Part shown: positions 23,828-33,793 of the stretch, in pieces | Numbering within the stretch: the first letter of the stretch is position 1 | Layout of the letters: each line of letters starts with the position of its first letter | Made by a program: the position numbers and the translations under genes | Assembly: GCF_016859285.1 (NCBI RefSeq) | Contig: NC_053417.1 | Coordinates: 25,299,206-25,363,205 of the forward strand | Length of the DNA: 64,000 nucleotides | Direction: 5' to 3' | From: Xiphias gladius | Lineage: Eukaryota; Chordata; Actinopteri; Istiophoriformes; Xiphiidae | The notes under the pieces: generated by a model | Databases searched by the model: none | What the model was told of the DNA's origin: nothing | The model's input: only the letters and a program-made list of their open reading frames with translations

Positions 23828-26800
23828 TCAGGTCTTCCTCTCTGATCCGTTCTCAACCATTCCCTCCATGTCCATCGTGGACTCGTAAGCCTCAGTGACC
23901 AGCTGTGTTTGCTGCAAGACTTCAGGCACGGAGAAACCCTCCGCTGCCTCGACATGTCCCAGGGTCTGATTGGACACCACCTCCTCCATCACTGCGTCCC
24001 TCGACTCGATCACCACCCTCACGATGCAGCTGGAGCCGAGGCCTGTCGCGGAGTCCGTCTCCGGGTTTGCGGGGTCCCGGATGTCGCTGGTGTCCGGGGC
24101 GTAATCTGACTGCTCAGCGATCAGGGAGGCTCCCACCGTTTTAGATGCTCCGTTCTCACCAGAACCTCCGTCGACATCCTGCACTATCACGTTCCTCAGT
24201 TTCCTCTGCCGGGGGTTGTAGTTCTCGGTGCGTTTGTGGATTTGAATATGTCGTCTCAGGTGTGCCTGGAGGACAAAAACATGTAGAGATGTGAGGTTTA
24301 GGTGAAATGAGCTAAGGAGTAAAATGCAATTAGTATTCGTTCAGCCTAGCGAGTAAAGCAGAAACAATGTGTCGATTAACCGATTCGTTGATCCAGGAAA
24401 TGAGTCTGGTAACGACGTAAAACACACAAACTTAAAAGAAATGGTCTTCTAGGGATAATAATATTGGAATTTAAATAAATATAAATTAATTACAAGTAAA
24501 AAAGTGAAAACAAAGCATGAACAAAGTCTTTGTCACGCAAATGAATTACAAATCATGTTTCAATCGCAAACACAAAGATACCCATGTTCACCTATATCTT
24601 TACAAATGTACACCTTGCACACACAATCAAAAAACCCTGCGCACACTCCCGTTTGGTTTTGTGCAAAAAAAAAAAAATGGACGAAATGATGAAAAAGAAG
24701 GTCGATAGAAGACGAAACACAACTGAATAAATGAAATAAAATCATTAGGGAAAATTGGGTGCCGTTTGCCCAACTCCTGTCCTAAAGGGCCGATTTTTTT
24801 CTAAAGGCATACATTTTGTTGTACTTATTGTGAGTGAGAAGGGGGGATTTTCTTTTATCCAGATAGACATTATACATTTCTTACAGCTGTCATAACCAAC
24901 CCAAAAAAAACCGTAAGAACATACGAAAAGTCTCCGGCGGGTACCGTTGAATGGTGATGAATGAGATTTCTTTTTTTTTACATTAAGTGTATCCTCTAGA
25001 GCTGAAAATGTAAATCAGCAACTACTCTGGTAATCGATTAATAAAAGTCATTTTTTTAAACCACAAAATGCCAAAAATTCACTGGTTCTAGCTTCTCAAA
25101 TATGAATATTTGCTGCTTTTCTCAGTCCTGTGAGAGTAAACTGAATCTCTTTGAAGGCATTCAAAGACGTCACCTTGAGCTTTGTTAGGAGCATGTTTAT
25201 TATAGCCCCAACACTTAGTCTGCAGCGTGGGACACGGTGAACAACATCACACAGGCACTAAACACATTCAGGCACGTTCCCTGATTTAACTTCACACAAA
25301 CGCTACCATCCCTGTCCACAGAAAAGTGACTCAGAGAGGATTACAGTAGCAGCCCCAGTGGCCTAATGGATGAGGCACTGCCCTCCTTAAGCCGACCATT
25401 CTGGGTTTGAGTCCCATCTCGGGTGTGCAGCAGAGTGGCGCAGCGGAAGCGTGCTGGGCCCATAACCCAGAGGTCGATGGATCGAAACCATCCTCTGCTA
25501 TGTCATTGCTCTTATAAAGGAAAACAGAAGATCTTTGGGTTTCAGACAAAAGATATGTGAAGCTGTCACCCTTGATTTTGGGAAGTATTTTTCAATTATT
25601 CTGAATTTCACAGACTCAACAAAATGTCTTTTAATGAAGAAAACGATCTGCAGTTCATCGCAGTGCTAGTATTTTTCTAGCTTCTAGCTTTGAACACGAC
25701 CAGGTCTTAGGAAGTCAGGAGGAAGATTCCTGTCTCAGTGTTGCATCTGTTACAGTCTGGAGAAACATTACGATTAAAGCAGCTCATCCTCTCAGCTTTA
25801 TAATAAATTCTGTGAAGGGTTTTTACCCTTAAAAGAATTTTATAGACCGAACGAACGATTAATGGAGAAAGTGATCAGCGGAATAATTAATGGTGAACCC
25901 ACCTGTCGAGTGAACTTGTAGCCGCAGTCTATACACTCAAACTTCCTCATGCCTTTGTGGCGGCGCAGATGAACGCGAAGTTGCTCCCTCGCTGGTGAAG
26001 ACAAAAACCACAAAGAGAATCCGGGTTAGTGAGCCATGCTCCTCGGGACACAAAACGTGACGTACTGCGGAGGTAAACAGGTTCCGTGGTGCATCTGACC
26101 TTTGAAGGTTTTGCCACATATGTGACAACAGTGGGGGCGACCTTCCTCGTGCTTGCTGGCCTTGTGGCGGACGAGGGCGCCTTTCTCCGTGAACCGCTGC
26201 TCACAAACGTCGCAGCTAAAGGGACGCTCGCCGGTGTGTGTGCGGTGGTGCTTGTCCAGACTGGCTGGTATTAAAAACACGACGACAAATACATTTAACA
26301 ACATCTGCCGTCAATGACAGAGAAATAGTCAGGGATTCAGAAATGTATCTCTGACTCCTCAGAGTGCTTGGATTCATCCAATAATTAATCTAATCCAGCT
26401 GTTTTGGAAGTCTGGCGCTGTGCACCCTGGCCCTTCCCCCTCTCTGGAATATTCTAATGTCAAAACATATATTGAGAGAAACAAAAAAGTAGATCTCTTT
26501 GGGGAATAAAGGTCTGGCCTCGAGGGATGTAAACAGTAGGTGTAACGTTGCCATGAATTCAGTGAGTTACGTCAGTTGTTTACATTTGGCAAACTGGGAC
26601 CATTAAGATTGGGCTGAAGGCGCTCGGGTTCAAGTGCCTGAGTCGCCTCCGTGAGCCGCGTGTAACTGCAGGTCAAATCCAGTTGTTCCCAGAACACCTG
26701 CACGCACCTGTCCCTTTCAGCTCACACAGTATCTTTGCCCCACGTCTCTCCCTCCAGGGGCTGCGCCGCACAGGTTGAAAACCTCCGACCTAACGAATTT

Positions 26801-29184
26801 ATTGTATTGAAGCTCACACTGAAGGCAAAAAGAGGCCGACCGGGAAGGGCGGCCGTTACCTTGCGTCCTGAAGGTTTTGCCGCAGAGATGACACTGGTAT
26901 GGCTTCTCACCACTGTGTATACGCAGGTGCATGTTGAGGTTGTTCTTCTGGGAGAATGCGTGGCCACACAGGTTACAGACAAAAGGGCGCTCGTTTCTGT
27001 AACGCAAATTTAAAAAAACCGACTCAGTTAATTCACACGAATGCTCTGACAGTCACGAAATTCCCAGGTGCCCATTTTATTCAAAAGAGTTGTTAGGCCC
27101 CTCTCTTCTGATTAAGGCAGTACTGCAACAGACCAAAAAAAAAAAAAAACCTGTTCCACTACCTGTGAATGGCTTTGATGTGCATCTGCAGGCCGTTCCG
27201 ACTGGACGCTCGATGGCCGCACTCCTCACACACAAACGGCTTTTCACCTCGATGTTTGGCCGCTTCATGCACACGCAGCTCCGTCCGAGTTAAGAAGGTC
27301 TTGGGGCACTGGGGACACTAAAGATGAGATATCGTTTTAACAGAACGAAAAACGACGAGCTCCAGCACCGGCAGGCTCAATTCTCATTGAAAGAAAAAAC
27401 CCAAACACTTACAGCATGTGGTTTCGGATAACCATGGACCTTCATCATGTGAATCGTCAAGTTTTTCTTGTACATGAATTGTTCAGGACAGGATGAACAC
27501 TGAAAAGAAAAAAAAAAAAAAATGACGCCGTGTCAATGAATGTATTTTTATTAAACCTCATTTTAGATGTGATATAATTTAGTGTCGTGCATGTTTGTCG
27601 GCTGCGGCTTGCACCTTGTGGGGCATTTCTCCTGTGTGGGACACAACGTGCAAACGTAGCTGTTCTTTTCCGTTAAACGTTGAGGAGCACGTCAGACAGG
27701 TGTACGTCTGGAGTTGAAACACAGCACAAACACCGACGTTACGCTTTCTGTCTTACTTGATTTTGAATTTTTGCTTTCGCATCAGTGGAGCTGAAACACT
27801 TTTTTTTTTAATTATTGTTACTCACTTGTACTCTGGCACAGTCTCTGATCTCATGTATCAAAAGATTCTCCTTCCTGAAGTACCTCTTCCCACATTTAAG
27901 GCAACCAAAGGGCCTCTCCCCTGTGTGCCGCCTGTGAAAAAGACACATTAGTAGCTATTCGTTCAACAGTAATTCGAAGTAAGAAAAAAATGCAGAAGAC
28001 GTAAACCTGTTGTGGACTTTGAGGTAGTATTTGCTCTTGAAGGATTTGTCGCAGACAGGACACTGCACGGCGTCCTTCTTGGAGTCTTCCTCCACGGCCT
28101 CACCGTTCTCAATTCTCTCCGCCTTACTCTGGGCCTTGCGCTTCCGTGCCGTCGACGTGGACGGGGCCGAAGAGGTGGGCTCGGCAGCGGGCACGTACTC
28201 CTCGTCCGAGCCTTCGGCGATCCCGTCGAAATCCCCCGCGTCATCATCTTCCTCCGCCTCCTCCATCACCCGGGCGACACCATTGTCACTGATGTCAGTC
28301 TGTGACTCCGTCATCTGCAACATAGCACAAGACAAGCGTAACAGCCGGCACCACGTTCATCTTTTAAATCACTTGTGGTTACGTGTAGTAGCAAATGCCC
28401 AATCACTGTAAAGCTTTTTGCTGCTCATGTTCATGTAGAGTACCTCAGTTTCACCGGTTGGGCGAGCTGGGTTTTGATTGTCCACGGCGGCATCACCGCC
28501 GTCTTTCTCCGCGGGAGCATTCGGGGCTCTCTTGCCGGCTGTTTCGGCCACTGCAAAATCGGTGGTGGGGCTCTCATCGGTCACCAGTCGCCTGGGGCCC
28601 TTCACTACACGCCCGGAGCGGGTGGTGGTGGCCGAGGTAGTAGTGGTGGCAGCCATGCTACAACTGGCCGTGTCAGTGTGGAGACTGGACTCATCTTTTG
28701 TGACTGCAAGCAAGTTCTCTTTTTTGACCGAGCAATGAGGGGTTGTGTCTGGTGCAGCCTTTTTAGGTCTGCCTCTCTTACGCTTGAAAGGCACAGGGTC
28801 CGCTGACGTTTCCTTGAACTGCTGACAGAGTGCCAGCGCCTCTGGCACACACAGGCTGGCAGCCGCGTGCTGCACCTTGTCCAGGTTGTCAAGATCCAGC
28901 TTCAGCTCCCCGGTGTAGACGAAGTTCAGGAGCAGCTCCACGCCGTCGTCGGGGCACTCTTGGAGGCAGAACTCCATGCACGGTGAGGCGGGCATGTTGG
29001 ACTGCTGGAACAGTTCACTGAAGCAGGCGAGGACGTTGCGATGGGCGAGGTAGACCACCCCACCTCCCACGTTCAAGGCTGCATCACAAAACCTCCCTAC
29101 TGCCCTCTGCTGGTTCAGGGAGGACAGGACGCGCTGAGCGTGGTGGCTCTCGGCTGCGGGCATCCCTCCAGCTTCACTGTACAT
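23828..29184 (-). CDS. zbtb48: ZBTB48/TZAP: BTB domain and 11 C2H2 zinc fingers, 10 coding exons
   Basis: Exons in transcript order: 29184-28444, 28314-28007, 27931-27826, 27707-27615, 27499-27413, 27317-27163, 26996-26860, 26264-26100, 25991-25903, 24265-23828. All borders are GT-AG and in phase: 2319 nt, 772 aa (human 688). The BTB domain spans about 22-120 ([25 protein letters not shown]). [13 protein letters not shown]-hook-like stretch and an acidic linker follow. Eleven zinc fingers span about 332-637, from CPVCDKSF to finger 11, [17 protein letters not shown]; the FRTQASLDKH and CEQRFTEKG segments are diagnostic. Known role: human TZAP binds TTAGGG telomeric repeats through its last fingers, promotes telomere trimming and also acts as a transcription factor. 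The start ATG lies 5 nt inside an exon whose acceptor is CCCATGCAG, so the 5' UTR is spliced. The final exon adds a 130-residue acidic tail after [11 protein letters not shown]. Confidence 0.96.
24995..25205 (-). repeat. TAATCGATTA-family repeat in zbtb48 last intron
   Basis: Contains TAGAGCTGAAAATG, GGTAATCGATTAATAAAAG, CACTGGTTCTAGCTTCTC, TTTGCTGCTTTTCTCAG and GACGTCACCTTGAGC. More fragments follow the tRNA pair at about 25505-25620 (TCTTTGGGTTTCAGAC) and 25845-25895 (TTATAGACCGAACGAACG), so the tRNA locus is bracketed by copies of this family. Confidence 0.65.
25352..25425 (+). pseudogene. Decayed tRNA-Arg(CCT)-like sequence
   Basis: GCCCCAGTGGCCTAATGGATG and GGGTTTGAGTCCCA match the tRNA-Arg-CCT 5' half/A box and B box. 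The anticodon loop has one extra T (CTCCTTAA in place of CTCCTAA). The anticodon stem no longer pairs (CTGCC against GCCGA), and the acceptor stem has a C-C mismatch. It is therefore probably a tRNA pseudogene, although both internal promoter boxes remain recognisable. It ends only a few bases before the initiator tRNA-Met. Confidence 0.75.
25429..25500 (+). tRNA. Initiator tRNA-Met (CAT)
   Basis: The 72 nt form a complete cloverleaf. The acceptor AGCAGAG pairs with CTCTGCT, the anticodon arm is GCTGGGCCCATAACCCAG with anticodon CAT, and there are three G:C pairs next to the anticodon loop (GGG/CCC). The T-loop has the initiator-specific ATCGAAA in place of TTCGAAA. As far as I can recall it is identical to the vertebrate initiator tRNA. 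It lies antisense inside the last intron of zbtb48. The first TTTT Pol III terminator downstream is 75 nt away (25576), further than usual. Confidence 0.93.
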
Positions 29185-29494
29185 TTTCGCTGCATGGGAC
29201 ACATAAACATCATACTGTTTGTATATATAATGGTTAAAATGTATCTCTGACTGATTGATTGACTGATTGCAAAAAGACAGAAAAAGCAATTAACAATTAT
29301 CAGAATAGTTGGTGATGAATTTTCTGTCTAATTGGTTCAGCTCTAATGTACAGTAGATGCTGTATGTTGTTGTCCATTGTTTATTTATCTGTTTTTATCT
29401 ACTTGCCAAACATAGCTGCCGTATCTTATGTCTGCTTATCTCTGCTGGCTTGCTGTCCTTGTTCGAGCTGTCGGCTGTATTGTATCCTCCTAGA

Positions 29495-29690
29495 GCTAAA
29501 ATGATTTGTTATTTAATTGATTGGTCGACCAACAAGTAGTTTTTTCAAAGCATAAAAAATGGCAGAGAAAGGCAAGTCCCAGCTTCTCAAACGTGAAGCT
29601 TTACAGCTTCTGCTCATCTTATGTGTCAGTAAGATGAAAATCATTCGGTTTTATGGTCAAATCGATGAGGCGATTGATCGGAAAAATACG
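29495..29690 (-). repeat. TAATCGATTA-family fragment
   Basis: Begins AGAGCTAAAATGATTTG, then TTAATTGATTGGTCGACC and CCCAGCTTCTCAAACGTG, ending GGTCAAATCGATGAGGCG. A short, diverged copy. Confidence 0.6.
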
Positions 29691-29842
29691 CGTAAGATTA
29701 GGAAGAATAATAAAAATAATTATTAGTTGCTGCCTTGTATCCTCCTATACATTTGTATGTAAGTACATTGAGAGCCAGTGGAAACCAGTCACATTCCTTT
29801 TATGTCCAAACATACTTTGGCCCACAAAGCTGGTTCTGATAA

Positions 29843-30720
29843 ACAGTGGCGGGAAGTAACTAAGTACATTTACTCAAGTACTATACTTAGAAATGTGAGA
29901 CACTTGTACTTTGAATTTTTCTTTTCATGTCACATCATACTTCTGCTTCACTACATTTCAGAAGTAAATATTGTAGTTTCTAATGCACTACATTTATTCA
30001 ACAGCTTTAGTTAATTTACAAATTAAGTTCTTTGCATGCAAAACATAAAATATGATGCTTTATTATAGATTAAACTATCCAACAGTATATACAGGTAGAG
30101 CCGAAAACATTAGAAGATTAATTGGCAACTTTTCTGTTACCTGTCAGAAGTAATTTTCCATCTAAAAATACCAAATTTGCATGGTTCCAGTTTCTCAAAT
30201 GTTAACATTTGCTGCTTCTCCATTTAATATTTTCCATAATTCGAATTTATTTTTTGGTCATTTTAAGGTTTGGATTATTGGTTGGACAAAACACGCATTA
30301 TGAAGATGTCAGTTTGGTTTCTGGGTAACTGGTGATGGTGGATTTTTACAAACCAAATAATCAACCATTGAATCAAGAAAATAATCAGCAGATTAATCCG
30401 CAATGAAAATCTTTGGTTGAAGTCCTATACAAAATAATTAAAAATCCAACCAACTACAACAATAAAATGCTGCTTTAACATGAATGCATGAGTAATAATA
30501 TTTTAATGATATAGAATATATATATGATATGAATGATATGATATATAATATAAATAACAGTATAAGTCACAAGGATCAATTTTCTGCATCGAGTAATATT
30601 ACTTCACTACTTTTTAACACATTTTCCTGATACATACTTTTACTTAGGTAATATTTTCAGTGAATGACTTTTACTTGTAATGGAGTATTTTTACAGAGTG
30701 GTATCGTATGAGGCTGCAAG
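29843..30720 (+). repeat. Composite stepwise repeat, copy 3, with nested TAATCGATTA element
   Basis: Starts CAGTGGCGGGAAGTAACTAAG and TTACTCAAGTACTATACTT, then TTCACTACATTTCAGAAG. At about 30100-30415 the nested element begins after AGGTAGAGCCGAAAAC (copy 1 has CTAGAGCCGAAACC) and runs through GTTCCAGTTTCTCAAATG to AGAAAATAATCAGCAGATTAATCC. The outer repeat resumes and ends near 30700 with TTTTACTTGTAATGGAGTA. Confidence 0.75.
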
Positions 30721-30819
30721 TACAACATACGGAGATTAATTTGAAATGCATAAAATCAAACCATAGCATATCTGAGAAAACAAGACTCTTGAGTGGCTGT
30801 TGAGTATTTAAGAGGGCGA

Positions 30820-31310
30820 GATACAGGGTTTCTGCAGTGGTAATCAATTCTAATTTAAGACCTTTTTAACCAAAGAATGCAATTTAGTATCTTTTCATGG
30901 TCAAAGACTGACAGAAAAGCCGTAGGGAAAATAAGGCCCACGCTCATTTGAATTGAGTTAATCAGTTACTGGGACCTGGACCCAGATAAGTGGAAGACAA
31001 CTGATGGGTAGATTAACAAATTGAATTTAAGTTTTTGCTAAAATGAGCTCCTTGGCAAGCAGTGATAATAATAATGATAATAATGATAATAATAATCCAC
31101 CGCCACACGAGTCTCACTTGTAGTTTATAGATGTGTGGTGTCTCCTGACAGCCCACAACCTCATACAATAAAAGTTAGAACTTATATTTCTGTCTACAGC
31201 AGGCAAGAAAAAAAATATTCAAGACCTTTGTAAATGAAATTTAAGGCCTTTATTTGAAGGAACTGAATTCACTGCTTTTTAATAGTTGTCAAGGGCTGCA
31301 GATGCCCTGT
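30820..31310. repeat. 'GGGTTTCTGCAG...TTTAAGACC' repeat, fragmented
   Basis: Opens with ACAGGGTTTCTGCAGTGG and TTTAAGACCTTTTTAACC. After an intervening (AATGAT)n tract at about 31065-31097 it closes with AAGACCTTTGTAAATGAAAT TTAAGG. The two halves look like parts of one high-copy element. Confidence 0.5.
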
Positions 31311-32517
31311 GGATACTACCTCATCAAATTAAGTGAGCCGGTTATTCCATTTAATGACTTAACGAATTATATTCGAGTTAACGATAGCTACCACATTAAC
31401 TGTGTTGATCATTAGAAAAATAATGTATTCTAGTATATTTTCCCGGTATGATTATATCCCTACAGTTGAGACAGCTTTTTAAAAATTATTGCAAACCCCC
31501 GTCTACCTGCGCACCTCGACGTTTATTTCCTAGCACGGATCTTTAAAGACGCTCCCTTAGCGTGGTACTCACTCGACAGCTGCATTTCGACACTCACATC
31601 TGCAGGACCGATCAAAACCGCTTATTTACTCGTATCTGTTGATACGCTGCACCCGCCTCGGATGTAATGTAAATGGGGTGAGGGGGAAAAAAAAAAAAAA
31701 AAACAGCCGAGCCTAGCTACATGCACCTTGTTTTCGTTTCTTGTAGGCCCCTAAAAAATTGCAAAAGGAAGAGGATGTGACGGTATTTACGCGACAGAAC
31801 TCCGGGAAAGATGTTTGTTGTCCAGTATTAAACAACAACATTCACAACATTAACAATAAACCTCCTAAAAAAGAACGTGTTTATTTGTGGCTACGTTGGT
31901 TTTTTATATTTTTTAATCTCCAGTTTAATAGGCTAAAAAGAGGGGAAAAATGGAAAATAACTTGATCGTTAATAATAACACTCCGGGTAATACCATAGTC
32001 GACCATCTGAACGCGGCGTCTGTTTGTGGCTCACACATGTTAGCTAGCCTAGTAGCACTGCCGTATTAACAGCTGGCCAGCTCCTGGGATTCGCTTTGGC
32101 AAATTATGAACGCTCTCCGCGTAGTGAAATCGCAAAGGGTCATCTCAACAGCCCTGCATTGATTTTTTTTTTTTTACACAAGCAGGGGGGTAAGTTTTCT
32201 CCACCTGAGTGCAACGGCAGTAGCTAGCCTACCAGCTAACGCTAGTTTCTTGTTAAGGCTGTGATAGTTAGCCCTGAAAACTTCACGCCAAGTTAAAAAT
32301 ACACGTTTCATTGTTGTCTGACATCTGGTTCCTCTTTAACGGTGAACGTATTGACTACTCAGCCTCACATGTTGAGAAATTAAAGTTAAAGAATTTACAC
32401 GGCTAAATTACCTCGTTTTTGTGTTGGCATGGTTAGCTTAGCTTTGGACTTCTATCGATATTGTCTGGCTGCTAAATCAAGCTAGCGGTGGCTAATATGT
32501 TTTGAAAAACAAACGTC

Positions 32518-32620
32518 GGTTAGGGCTGCGACCAACGACTGTTTTTTTTTTTTAAATAATCGATTTGTCTAATTATCTTATTATTATCGGTTAACCGCTT
32601 TAGTTAGTCTATATAATGCA
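32518..32620 (+). repeat. TAATCGATTA-family 5' fragment
   Basis: GGTTAGGGCTGCGACCAACGACTG is the family's left end. It is followed by AAATAATCGATTTGTC and TTAGTTAGTCTATATAATGC, and then the copy is truncated. Confidence 0.65.
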
Positions 32621-32701
32621 ATCGGAAGATGACCCAAGCGTCATGTTCTTGATCTAGACCTGGTCTGTTGTGGTCGAGACAGGGGGGAAGCAGTGAAATC
32701 G

Positions 32702-32735
<34 letters not shown>

Positions 32736-33434
32736 AAATGTTTTCACTAAGAGAAAAGAGATTTCACAAATCTGAAACTGTCTTGTCAACTGTTACCGGC
32801 ATCTACTTGTTAATCAAGCCCGGGATTGATCAGTATAAACGCAGGGGGGTTTAAGCTAGATCTGGTCTATTGATGTACTTTCTGTTTTGCTTTCATGAAT
32901 AAAGTATAGGTTCCACAAATTTGAAAGTGGGCTTCAAACAGCAGCGAGGCTTTGCCACACTTGTCACACCTGTGGGATGCTGTGGCCTTTATTTAGGGTA
33001 CATTGTTTTCCTGCTTATGCACAAAAATGGGGGTGTCTGGTAACAGATGAACCAGGATGTCCAACACCCTTCAATAACAATATGGGGATCAAAAAGGGGG
33101 AATCAGTCCCTCATTATTTGTCATTAAAGTTTCCCTGGAGTTTCCCCTTAACTGCCAAATCGGAAGGTAGCTTCAGCGCTGTCGGAAAATAACGAGTCCA
33201 AGTCTTCAGATGTCTTGTTTTGTCCAACCAGCAGTCAGAAACCCAAATATATTCATTCAATTGACAATTGTATAAAACAGAGAGATCCTGAAATCCTAAT
33301 ATTTGAGATGGTTGAAAAGTAATATTTGCTTGAAAAAAAAACTTGCACCATTAATTGTTTACCAGAAGATATTAAATATATATAGTTATGAATAACTAGT
33401 AAATGGTTTATTGCCATTCTGTGTTCACAGAACT

Positions 33435-33730
33435 AATGAAACTACAGCTGAAAAAGTTAGTTGATTTAATCAATTAGTAGATGAACAGAAAATCTAACTG
33501 CAACTGTTGTTTTTTTTTTTTTTTATTGACATTTTTATGAGTAATTTTTCAAACAAAAATGCCAATGATGTACCTTTTCTGCTTCTCCAACACAAGTTTT
33601 ATATCATCGTATACTGAACATGTTTAGTTTTTTGACCATTAATGGAACAAAACATTTTAAGACATCAACCTTGGCCTGGAAAATCGTGAGGGTGTTTCTT
33701 CCTATTTTTTGCTAATTTTCTGCCCCTCTC
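33435..33730 (-). repeat. TAATCGATTA-family repeat running up to the nol9 splice acceptor
   Basis: Starts ACTACAGCTGAAAAAGTTAG and contains TTTAATCAATTAGTAGATG, CAAAAATGCCAATGATG, TTCTGCTTCTCC, ACATCAACCTTGGCCTGG and AATCGTGAGGGTGTTTC. Its last recognisable block, GCTAATTTTCTG, lies directly against the CCCCTCTCTTTGCAG acceptor used by nol9 at 33738/33739. Confidence 0.65.
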
Positions 33731-33793
33731 TTTGCAGGCTACCCCCTTTGTTTTTCATCGGCACCCACATGAATAATTGTTGATTAGGGAATT

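Larger units (their letters stand above)
29190..33793. promoter_or_regulatory. Head-to-head zbtb48/nol9 promoter interval
   Basis: zbtb48 (minus) and nol9 (plus) start coding 4.6 kb apart and both coding first exons begin at 3' splice sites, so their promoters and non-coding exons must lie between. The best candidate core is about 31540-32200, which is less repeat-rich. A minus-strand donor GTCGA|GTGAGT at 31573/31572 could end a zbtb48 5' UTR exon. A plus-strand GTAAGT near 32190 could end a nol9 one. Neither transcription start can be fixed from sequence. Poly-T runs lie at 32162-32173 and 32703-32730. Confidence 0.45.
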
